The position numbers were made by a program, and so were the translations under genes. Shown piece by piece: positions 8,954 to 19,400 of a DNA stretch of 53,599 bases. Each line of letters begins with the position of its first letter. The first letter of the stretch is position 1. A model generated the notes under the pieces. It was not told where the DNA came from, did no database searches, and saw nothing but the letters and a program-made list of their open reading frames with translations. The stretch covers positions 1 to 53,599 of the forward strand of contig KN817540.1 in the NCBI GenBank assembly GCA_000827495.1, written 5' to 3'. This DNA comes from Hypholoma sublateritium FD-334 SS-4 (Eukaryota > Basidiomycota > Agaricomycetes > Agaricales > Strophariaceae).

Positions 8954-11924
8954 ATGGGCGATCTTGCAAGTCACGTTGCGCATCTACTGTCGAGAGCCGC
9001 GGCGGAACAGGTTTGTCTTCGTCGGGTTTGTCTCTACAACTGCTTCTAACACGAACAGGGTGGTATTATTTCTGGAGACGATCCTACGAAGTACAATGCC
9101 TCGAACCCTATTCGTCTATGGGTAATCCAGCTAGGTGAGGAATTGCTAACGGCCTCTCAAGCAGAGCGCATTTAATCACCTAATCACCATGTTTTATAAG
9201 TGCTAATTGTGGGCATGACCGAGCTCCTGGCGTTGTTCCTCTCTCGCATACGGCAGCCGCGCGTTATAGCAGAAGTCATTGGAGGAATTGTCCTTGGACC
9301 GAGTGTCATGGGGCACATTCCGAATTTTAGGGCAACCATATTCCCCACCGAAAGTCTTCCTGTTCTCACTATTACGGCCAGTATTGGACTTCTTCTCTTC
9401 CTCTTCCTGGTCGGCTTGGAAATCGACACCCGCATTTTGAAGAAAAATCTCTTGACCGCTGCCACTGTTTCGTTTGCGGGCCTTATTATCCCTCTGGGAT
9501 TAGGCGCCGCTCTCGGAATAGGCGTTTATCACGAATTCATCCCAAAGACGGTCAACTTCGGCCTATTCCTGCTCTTCGTTGCAGTGGCCATCGGCATCAC
9601 GGCATTCCCGGTGTTGTGCCGCATCCTTACCGAGCTCAAATTACTGGATACGGAAGTTGGGCTCATCACGCTTGCTGCTGGGAGCATCGATGATGTCGTC
9701 GGTTGGATTTTGCTGGCACTCACAGTCGCCCTTGTCAACTCGTCCTCCGGGCTTACAGCGCTATACATTCTGTTGGCGAGCGCAGGCTACACCGTCCTGC
9801 TTCTTTTCCCGGGAAGATGGGCATTCCGATGGTTCGCAAAGTGGACGGGAAGCTTGGAAAAGGGCTCGCCAACGGCGGGGATGATGACGGTCACTCTCAT
9901 TTCTGTGTTCATCTCCGCCTTCTTCACCGATATAATTGGGATCCATGCCATCTTTGGTAAGCAAAGATTTCTTGTGTGCGCCTAAGACTAACCTTGAACT
10001 ACAGGCGGCTTTTTGGTTGGCCTTCTTGTCCCACATGACAATGGTCTCGCAATTTCTTTCGTGGAAATGCTCGAGGATCTTGTGACCATCGTGTTCCTTC
10101 CTATTGTACGTTTCTCGACATCTGATTGCCACGCTGAACGTTCAATTCACTTTCTTTCATAGTATTTCACTCTTTCTGGATTGAGAACCGACCTCAGTTT
10201 ACTCAATACCGGAGTAGCATGGGGATACATTGTCTTGATCTGTCTCGTTGCTTTTACGTCGAAGTTTGTGGGATGTAGTATAGCTGCGCATTTGAATGGG
10301 TTCAAATGGAGGGAAGCCGGTGCAATAGGTTCACTCATGAGTTGCAAAGGGTACGTATATGCTCTTTAATTTGCTTTCCGTCTGACATGAATCTCTTCGT
10401 AGTCTCGTGGAGTTGATTGTCCTAAATATTGGGCTTCAAGCCAACATCCTCACCCCGCGCGCTTTCTCTATGTTCGTCGTGCATGCCCTGGTCCTCACTT
10501 TCATGACGACACCCCTCGTTCTTCTGTTCTACCCGGCTAAATACAGAGTACACCTTCGTGAAGATCAGAAACTCCTGGGAGTAGGAAAGTCCCTGCAGTC
10601 CAAGCCCAGCTTGGACGAAGAGTATAGATGCCGATTTACCATCATCCTCGACGGAATCGAAGCTCTTCCAGCGGCGATGACATTATCGCAACTCCTGTAC
10701 CGTCAGCGTCCCTCTCCACGTTCGGGATCTTTCTCCTCCGAATCCGACTTAGACGAAAAAGGACAGTCCCCCCAAATCGTCGACTTCCCGGTTGATATTC
10801 AAGCCCTTCGACTGATGGAGCTCACCAATCGCACCTCTGCTGTTCTTCGATCTCAAGAAGCCGATGGCCTCGTCCACAACGATCCTGTTGTCTCCATATA
10901 CAAGACGTTCGGACAGCTCAATCATTTCAACGTCTCTGCAAAGCTTTCCGTGATTCACTTTGCCGAATTCTCTGAAGCCATCGCCGAGCACGTAGCATCC
11001 ACGTCGTCGCAGATGGTCATCATACCCTGGGCAAGGGGTACAACTCAGGTTTCCGACGAGAGTGCACAGGGACAGCAACCCAGCGCGCGTAACCCGTTCG
11101 ATGGCATCTTCCACAAAACTACCGTGCAGGACCAAACTGGGTCTGTGGTCTACTCAGAATTTATTCGTAATGTTTTCTCAAGGGCCCCGAGCGATATCGC
11201 GCTCTTTGTCGAACGCGGCGTGGTTAATCCTTCAGCTAAAGTCACCCCTCAGCATATTTTCCTTCCTTTTATTGGCGGACCGGATGACCGCCTTGCGCTG
11301 TCCTTCGTCGTTCAGCTCTGCGAGAACCCCTTGATCACCGCGACAGTGGTTAGGATCACGCGCACCGAATCGTCTTCTGGACCGACGGATGAAGTCGAGG
11401 ATGCTGCATCTGAACCAATTACCCACGACGTGAGTATCTCATTCTTTCCCCTTCGCCCGTGTCTATTGTTAAGTCGATTAATTTCTTGTTAACAGAGCAA
11501 CGCTGCTGCTGATACAATCTACGCACAGGGCACAATCACGCGGCTCAGCTCGAACACGGCTGATAACATTCTTTGGGACCGATACGCCACGTCGCCCCCA
11601 CCTAACCTTACCGCCGCCCTATCCCGAGTAACGTTCCGCACTGACTTGACCCCTTCTCCACTGCGCCACATTGCGGAACTGGCCAAGAAAGAGGTGGTAA
11701 CGACGAGCGCCTTCTCCGAGAAGACGCTCATCATCTTCACGGGCCGCTCACGCCGTCTCTGTGTCGATTCACTGGGCCAGGAACTTGCCTCCACCGTCAG
11801 TGAATTAGGCATATCTATTGGCGCATCGGTGCCCAAGACCCTCGGCGATGTCGGCGCTGCCTTAGTTGCAAGCGATGTGAAAGCGAGTCTGCTAGTTCTG
11901 CAAGCTGCTCCTAGCACTCTATAG
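8954..11924 (+). CDS. KHA1: K+/H+ antiporter of the KHA1 type (CPA2 family), 877 aa
   Basis: Exons are 8954-9010, 9059-9134, 9201-9956, 10005-10105, 10163-10350, 10403-11429 and 11496-11924; all phases fit. The protein is a cation/proton antiporter that in yeast acts in Golgi-type membranes in potassium and pH balance. After a short N-terminus (GGIISGDDPTKYNASNP) comes the sodium/hydrogen exchanger domain, roughly residues 35-420. It has many hydrophobic helices and the family stretches SRIRQPRVIAEVIGGIVLGP, LFLVGLEID, GITAFPVLCRILTEL and AAGSIDDVVGWILLAL, which carries the paired acidic residues typical of the transport site. A cytosolic tail of about 400 residues follows, with nucleotide-fold-like beta-alpha pieces and low-complexity Ser-rich linkers. 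Length matches fungal KHA1 proteins. No damage is visible. Confidence 0.92.
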
Positions 11925-12521
11925 CTACTTTTGAATCTGTGATCTCTCGCCTGTGCTGTGCCCATACTAATCGACTGTTCACTTGAGGCCATCTTTTGCT
12001 TTTGATGCCACCTAGATTTATGTAAGTACTTAATATTTTGTTACTTCTGATCCCATTTTACTGAAATCAACTAGCGCACGACCATGCACGATAAATTTCA
12101 AATTTCTCTGGTATTTGGAAATCTTTGCATACACAAATGGGAAACAGGCGCGCAGACCGTCCAAGTTCCGCAGGATCGCCGCCTCCGACTTTCGATTAAT
12201 CAATTGGCCAGGCCTAAGGCCCAAGTACTGAGTACTGAGTATCTAAACCACTCAAAGTGCTATTCGTTCCATACTTATCACAATGAAGCTTCTGGTTCAT
12301 TCCTAGCCAATTCCTGGCAGAGAATCTTCTATTTGTAGCGGCACCAGGGTGCCCAACATCATGCTAATGGTGATAGACTTTGGTGGGATCAGCCTCGAGT
12401 CAAGTCGAAAGGCTTCAATCGTGCGTGTCACGTTGGTTCCACGTAGTTATATCAAGGAGTATAATCAGTTATGCAAAATCCTCTCGGCTGTATACGTCTC
12501 ATCGACAATAATTCCGCGTAG
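11925..12521. other. Intergenic region, no gene seen
   Basis: About 600 bases between the antiporter stop and the methyltransferase relic. It contains a tiny AGTACTG tandem (about 12225-12240). Frames of up to 84 codons have no support. Confidence 0.4.
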
Positions 12522-14666
12522 ATGTCGACGGCGACCACCAAGTACATTGAAACCGTCAACCTCAATCATGCTAATCGAAACTCAATTCTGACGACTCTGG
12601 AAAGTGTTCTCACTGGTAGCCAGGACCTGATTACGAAGTCCCAGTGGAACCCGTTGCGAAGCTTCGGTAAGTGTAGACAACCTACTAGTATATTTCCTGC
12701 TATGTCTGACACAAAACATAAATCCATAGCAAAGACGACCTTACTGAGGATTCTAGAAAATATCACGAAAGGCGAACTGACCATCGAGAGCTTGGACCAC
12801 GTTGGGACCACGAATACAAGTTTGGGGCGCCATACAACCTCTGCGTTGATGGCCACTCATTTCCTATTTCGGCTAAAGTTACTGTAAAAGACGAGAGCTT
12901 CTGGGTCCGGATGCTGCTACACACGGATTTTGGGCTCGCAGGTATACTTACGTCGTCAGAACTGCAATTCTATATAGCATTTCTCTAATTTCTATTGGTA
13001 TATGCATTTATGTTGGGTGAAGTGGACTTCGACAGGATGAACGACGTCTGCAAGGTCAGTCTCAACAAGTCATTACATAAAGCTGGAAAAGCATGGAATC
13101 GACACTAGTCGAACGCAGATATTTATTCTCAATAGGAAATCCATTGGCGAGGGTGAGACGCTTTTGACTCCCATATTCCGTGCTGTTAGCTATGTGTAAG
13201 GCGGCCTTCAATTTCTCACCCAAAAATCATTTACATAAATTCACAGCTCTAATTTTCGGTTTTCGAAGGCACTCAGGGCCACCAAAAGCAATATCTCGTA
13301 CGTCAAGCCATAGATCTATCCATCAGGCCCATTTATTCAAATTTCTAAACATGAATAGAGCCCACTACGACTTGTCCAACGAGGTGTTTGCAGGATTTTT
13401 ATCATGGGACATGACGTAAGCTTTTGACACTTGGTTTCCGCGTTGAAGGTCTAGGAATGATTTCCTTCAAGGTATAGCGGTGCTATATTCGATGAAGAGG
13501 CAAAAGGGGCTGTTGGCGACCTCATCGAGAAAAGGCCTGTCGCAAATCCCCGGATCCCATATTCGGATAGAACGATGCCTTCCGACGACCTCGAGAGAGG
13601 CCAACTTGCCAAACTGCACCTGGTTGCCCAACGAGCCAAAATAAAACAAGGCTCACATGTTTTAGAGATCGGGTTTGTATTTATTTTTATGGTGCCTAAG
13701 CTGTACCAGCCGACTGATAAGCCGCTTTCGCCCGGAATAAACAGGTGTGGATGGGGCAGCTTTTCAATTCTGGTCAGTGCTGTCCGGCCTTTAACGATGA
13801 AGAATACCGACTGTATTCAAGGCAGCAGGGATATACGGTGCGACTGTTGAGGCGCTGACCCTATCTGTAGAGCAAAAACTTGCAACCGAAAAACATATCG
13901 CCGACGCAGGCCTGTCTCATGCTATCAATGTGCACGTCCTCGATTACAGAGAAATGCCGGAGAGTTTCTACCACGCCTTCGACGCTGTGGTGTCTATTGG
14001 TGTAATGGAACACAGTGAGTTTTTTTCTCTCCGAAGTATCGTTGGTTGACTCACACGCGCGCAAAATCAGTCGGGGTTGACTTCATACGCAAATATATCT
14101 ATCCGTATGCTTACGCCGTTAAAAATTGAAGTTTGTACTGATCCACTTCCGCATGCACAGGGGCGGCTGTTTGTCCTCAGTAAAGACACTGGTCGATGCC
14201 TTGGTTCCAGCGGGTTTGAATGTTGAATCGATCGAAAACACTGGGCCTCATAGGTGTAAATATTATATCCAGAACAATAACTTACCCTGATAATCCAATA
14301 GACTATGCAAGGACTCTCAGAGAGTGGGGACACCGATTCGACAGAAACTTTGATTCTCATATCCGGCCCGCATTCTCAGTGCACAAGATGCTTTGATATT
14401 TCAGCGAAAATGGCGGTGTAAGTACTTGGTCGGGGCTCCGAACGGAATGTCGATGCTCACTGGTGTTGGCCAAAGACTATTTCGCATATGTTGAAGCAGG
14501 GTTTGCCCTGCGCAGCATATCAGACCACATATTCACATGCACTTTAGAGGTACTCACCGGTGCTCTCTTCCACAAGCATGGCTAAGCATTACACTTCACA
14601 CAGGCAAACTTAAAAGTCACGAGCACATGTGAAGATAGAAATGCGCCCCACTTTGTAAAGATTTGA
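12522..14666 (+). pseudogene. Cyclopropane-fatty-acyl-phospholipid-synthase-like methyltransferase, probably dead
   Basis: The family uses S-adenosylmethionine to methylenate or methylate acyl chains of membrane lipids. Matching parts, in order: ITKGELTIES; KFGAPYN with VKDESFWVRMLLHTDFGLA; MLGEVDFDRMNDVCK; HYDLSNEVFAGFLSWDMTYS; LERGQLAKLHLVAQRAKIK; the SAM-binding LEIGCGWGSFSI, split by an intron; ALTLSVEQKLA; VSIGVMEHIG; RKYIYPGGCLSSV; ARTLREWGHRFDRNF; YFAYVEAGFALRSISDHIF. Damage: a frameshift near 12790-12815; no usable AG where the exon carrying MLGEV should start (about 13000); direct joining of EHIG to VDFIRKYIYP, missing some 37 residues present in E. coli CFA synthase; and a one-base shift near 14382 between SVHK and IFQRKW. 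Most introns keep good borders, so the decay is recent. A divergent working protein is possible but unlikely. Confidence 0.75.
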
Positions 14667-15195
14667 TACAAGAGTGGGAGACGTGTACCTTGCAAAGGCC
14701 GGTGTCGCCTAGAAGACAAGCACTGTTTAATTGTAACCATAGGGCTGCCTGAAGTATTGGAATACCTTGATAGACTCCACCAATCGCATCGTCAATGCTT
14801 GTTAATGAGCAGCTGCCAGTCAACCTGCGTCGATGCTGACTTGAAGGCTGCAACCCATCAGAAAACGCTTGGTGGAATATTCAGCGCTCGTGTCAAGATT
14901 GCGGTTGCCCCAAAATCACTGCGAACATGTCAAAGTTGGCGGACATCCTGAGCCAGAGACCACCTGCGCGAAAAAGAATGATGTCAAATCATTTGGAAAT
15001 TCTAGCAACCAACGTTGACAATTATTCCAAATTCATGACAGGTAAAATCATATAGAAAGCAGAAAGGCAGGCAGCGACTTATTTCTCTCATCCGTGGTTC
15101 ATGCGCAAGCTTCAAGGTAACGACCGTGCCATTACTAATGACGCTGCATTGGCTCTAAAATCCGTAATGGTCAAAAAAATCTATTAGACAGTGCT
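14667..15195. other. Intergenic region between relic and QCR8 3' end
   Basis: No gene recognised. The + frame of 64 codons and - frame of 78 codons at 14617-14951 overlap each other and lack support. The region contains the 3' flank of QCR8. Confidence 0.4.
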
Positions 15196-15748
15196 TTACT
15201 CGTGGTGTTCGGCGCCACCAGCAGCGAGGTGACCAGCTTTGCTGTTCTGGTACTCGTCGAAGCCCTTAGCCCAAGTATAGACGCCATAACCTAGATAAGT
15301 GTATGCATTCGTTGGGTGATGTTCAGTTGGAATAGTAATCCAATGCACGTACCAATGGCAATAGGAATGCCGAAGAACAGGACCTCTCCTGACAGACGGC
15401 GGTATCCATTGAAAATGTAATTCCTTAGCCAGTGAGGGGCGGCCTTGGTTTGGTAGGGAGAAATGGCTATGTGCCAGGGTCAGTTGTGGAAAGAGCAGCA
15501 AAACCGACGCGACGCACTGTACTGAACGATTCCTCTTTGCGTTCCTCCACTTTTGTCACCCCACCAAAGGTTCTGAACCACATTCCGACACTATAAGCTT
15601 CTCGCCGGTCCCACTTGGCTTAATGTGCACTCACGTAGACCTTCGCTGTTAGCATTCAAGGAACACAGTTAGCATTTTGAAGGAAAAGGGAATTACAGCA
15701 TAACATACGTCCGGGCATATCGCTGCGTCTCGGAAGTGTGGGCCTCAT
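15196..15748 (-). CDS. QCR8: Cytochrome b-c1 complex subunit 8, 104 aa
   Basis: The ubiquinone-binding small subunit of respiratory complex III in the mitochondrial inner membrane. Read on the - strand, exons are 15748-15709, 15645-15635 (11 bases), 15572-15518, 15466-15353 and 15290-15196, totalling exactly 105 codons with stop. The product starts MRPTLPRRSDMPGPKVYNLW and continues with GGTQRGIVQYTISPYQTKAA, NYIFNGYRRLSGEVLFFGIP (single membrane helix) and YGVYTWAKGFDEYQNSKAGH; these are the diagnostic QCR8 features (MRPT start, GI(V)xYxxSP, NGYRR, YTWA, NSKAGHLA). Length equals the usual fungal protein. Only the last two exons show as open frame, so the gene is easily missed. It is divergent from the VWA8-type gene. 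Confidence 0.93.
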
Positions 15749-16434
15749 GGTGAGCTAATGTAGTGGAGAAAGAGAGATGGACTGCAGCACGGTAGGTAAT
15801 CCGTTCTTGTCCGTGAAGAACAAACACGAAACAACAACGGCGACGAGCGCGCGAATCAGCGTCCAATCATTGTCAACGTCGAGCGATCTACAATTTATGG
15901 CATGAACGGGCGCTCCAGTTGGAATCGGCTCGGGCTCCTTTGCACCTATACTTTTACTGTTGCTTGACTGTTGCACGATAATTTCGTAAGTAAAAGAGCG
16001 TTGTTTTTCAGTTGTAAAATGGGGTACAAGGCAAGCGCTCTCAAAGCGCCCTTCCAGTTGCATGATTGCCTTAAATCGCTATTTTGGCACTATAAAGACG
16101 TACTGTCGCTATTCATTCCTGGAAGAAAATTTCGAAGATAAAACGCAGCGTACTTGAATAGCTTGCGTCGTATCCGTTTAACGTTAAGGAGTGTCTTGCA
16201 GTGCAATTGGCCGGGACCGGCACGACGCGGCCGAGTGGCAGAGCCGAACGGATCGGACCTTGAATAATGGCCAACTCTCCGGTAAGCTAGGTTGCCGAGT
16301 CGAGCTACCGGTTACCCCAGAAATGCATGCCAAATTAATTGTAACTACCTTGTCCCCACAACTTCCCCACCATTGCTCGCATTGCGGCTCTTATAAGGGC
16401 TCTTAAGAGTCCAAGCTTAACCCATCGTCGTGTT
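15749..16434. promoter_or_regulatory. Shared divergent promoter region of QCR8 and VWA8-type gene
   Basis: A 686-base gap separates two divergent start codons. On the + side a CAATTGG element (CCAAT reversed) lies at 16202-16208. A TATAAGG box at about 16393 is followed by the near-palindrome GGCTCTTAAGAGTCC, some 40 bases before the ATG at 16435. CCAAT boxes are bound by the Hap complex, which controls respiratory genes in fungi; its use here is inference. Confidence 0.35.
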
Positions 16435-19400
16435 ATGGCACCCCAACGCCGACTGACTCAACTTTTGAACGAGTTAAAGCCAACTCCGTCACCGATTGGT
16501 ACCTTAAAGCTTGGTGATATAACTATTGAAGTCCCCGATTCTCTTACACCTTCGCGCCTGACTCGGTCATCCCACCTTCTGGACCTGAATGACCCGGTGA
16601 ATTTAAATAATCTTCACTTTATACTGCAGAAGTATCTCCTCGGACAGGATGTCTTCCTCGTATCGCAACCAGGCCCCTACGCTCGAAGGCTTGCATTGAC
16701 ATTCGCCAGGTGCGATAGATGTATTTTCTGGTCGGCTTTTACTCATGTGTTATAGTATCATTAACACTGAATACGAGTATATTGCTCTTCATCGAGACGT
16801 TGGCGAAACCGAGCTCAAACAGGTGAGTGTTGAACGGTTGAACAGGTATACCAAGCCAACGGAATTAAATAATTCTTTCGCCAGGGCAGAGAAATTAGAA
16901 AGGGCGGAAATTTAGTCTATGTAGACAGTCCTGCAGTTAATGCCGTCAAACATGGGCGATTGCTGATATTAGAGGGAATAGAGAAAGCCGAACGGGGCAT
17001 TATGCCTGTGGGTATCTCGTTCGACTGGTTCAAGAATGCCCCGATTAATTGTCAGCCAGGTCCTAAACAATCTTCTCGAGAATCGAGAAATGTAAGGCTG
17101 CGTACATGTCTTGCGTGATTGGTACTGAAGTCCCTGGCAGGAATTTAGACGATGGAACCCATATTATACACCCCCACCGTTACGCACAACTCGAGGCGAA
17201 AACTACCCAACAGGGTAAGGTGTTTATCCCCGCGCACAAGAACTTTCGTGTCATAGCTATCGCTGCGCCGGTGCCACCATATCCTGGATACCCATTAGAT
17301 CCGCCGTTCCGCAGTCGTTTCCAAGCCCGGTTCATCGACCCCGTCGGTTCTCTACTGTCACTCACCACTTCACAATCGAAACCCACGACTTTATATAACA
17401 TACTAAGAGATATCATTCTATCTACCCAATATGCAAGTGAATCACGCAGCGCCCTCGAAGTCATATCCAAAACCTCGCTGCCACCATTTCCCCAGACGGC
17501 GTTGACCAAGCTCCAGAAACTTATTGAACAGTTTCCTCCTCCTGAGAATCTTTCGCCTAATCAACTCTCCCGGCTCTTCTTAACCATACATCCGGCCTTG
17601 ATCTACGCTCCCTTCCAGGCATGGGCGATCCTCAGCAGACAAACAGAAGAAAGCGGCCTCGGACAACTTGGTAGCCCTTCCATGGATTCGATCAATGAAG
17701 AAATTGGCATTTTTGGATACAGCATCTCTGCGAACCAACGACTTGACGATACCACTGTGCAGCTGACGTTCAGCCCACCTCCTGGCCGGCAGCCAGTAAA
17801 TGTGGCTGTTCCAGCTGGCCCGAAACAGCTGCGGCCCATCCCGCTTGCAGAACAGTCGGGGTTCAAGCCGTCGACAAGGTTCCTCGGGCTTCTGACCTGC
17901 TTCCTCCAGGCACATGCGCTTGGGTGGGATATCTCACTGGTCCCGCCGGCTTTACCGTCGACGGCTTCAGCGTCGACCAGCACTCTTGTCAAAGTCTTTG
18001 GCGAGGTACTGGGCTATAGGTCAGAGGTTATCCATATGTACAAAGAACTGGGAGGCCGCGAGCTCGTTATGCGCAGAAACATAGAGGATGGTGGATCTAC
18101 TACTTGGGAACCCAGGTTCGTCTATTTTCTGCTCTTTTGATGGTGTATCTGATGCACCCGACAATCTAGCACCTTGGTAGAAGGAGCATGGGGTGGAAGC
18201 CTCCTGCATCTCGCTGGACTGGATGTGATCGGCTCAACGGCAGGATCATTATCCAGAATCTTACAAGACAGGGAAATTGAGCTTTGGGAAAGTAAGCGTA
18301 TCGTAGCGTTTGCAGCACCAGAGGAGGTGCGTCATGATGAACCTTACGTACCATTTTGTTCTCATTGCTGTCGCCGAGCACTAGATTGCATCTGGCGAAC
18401 TCTCTGTTGCACACCCTTCTTTCCGAGCGATCAGTACCGCATCCAAATCTATTCCTCTGAAAGACTGGCTCTCAGACGAACACGCCAATATGTTCTTCTC
18501 TGTCCCCAGTCAGCCGATGGACACAGCAGAAGAGGCGGCCGTCCTGCTTTCGACAGGATGCCCACAAGCACTCGTCGACACTCTTCTCATTTTCGCGGAC
18601 AAGTATAGACATAGCCTGTCTTCAGAGAACGTGCTCAAGAACCGCAAACTTGGAACGCGGTCACTTGTTCGGATCGCACGGAGGTTAGCGCTGTACCCGC
18701 AGGGTACTGATATGCAGGACATTATCCAACGGTCATTATTGGCCGAGTTCTTGCCTGCCACGGAGAAGATGAACCTTCTTACAATGTTCGAGGACTCGAA
18801 TATCTTTAAAAAGACCGCCCCGGTCCGCCTCTTTCCTTCCTCTTCTTCGTGTCTGCAGTCACTTGACGCCCGCGCCATCTAGTTTAACCCCAGTCCATTT
18901 ATGACAGAGAAAGCGCTCGTTTTCCCTGCTCCAAGTAGTGGCGGAGAAGAGACGAAATCAACGTCGATACCTCTCTTTGATGCCACCCAAGATTTGGAAG
19001 GATCTACGTCGCACATACCTCACATGGATCATTTCTACGATAATAGTCTGCAGACTGGTCTCATGCGGGACATAGCGATCGACATCGAGATTCTCGGCGA
19101 GCATATTGTAATGCTTGGAAATCAGGTAGGCCAAGCTGTTCCAACTCGATGACAAGTGGTTCCTTATCTATTCTTGATTGTTAGGGTGTCGGAAAGAATA
19201 AGATTATAGACAGGTCAGTAGTCAAATTTTTGGAACGTATCTCCTCCTTTTGCTGAGGGCACGGTGCAGACTATGTCAGGTAATCCTTCCCTGTACGCAA
19301 TGTTCTGTGCAAACTTAAAAAGCAAATACCAGCTCCTGGGCCGCCCCCGAGAATATATCCAACTCCATCGTGACACTACAGTGACCCAACTTATGTTCAC

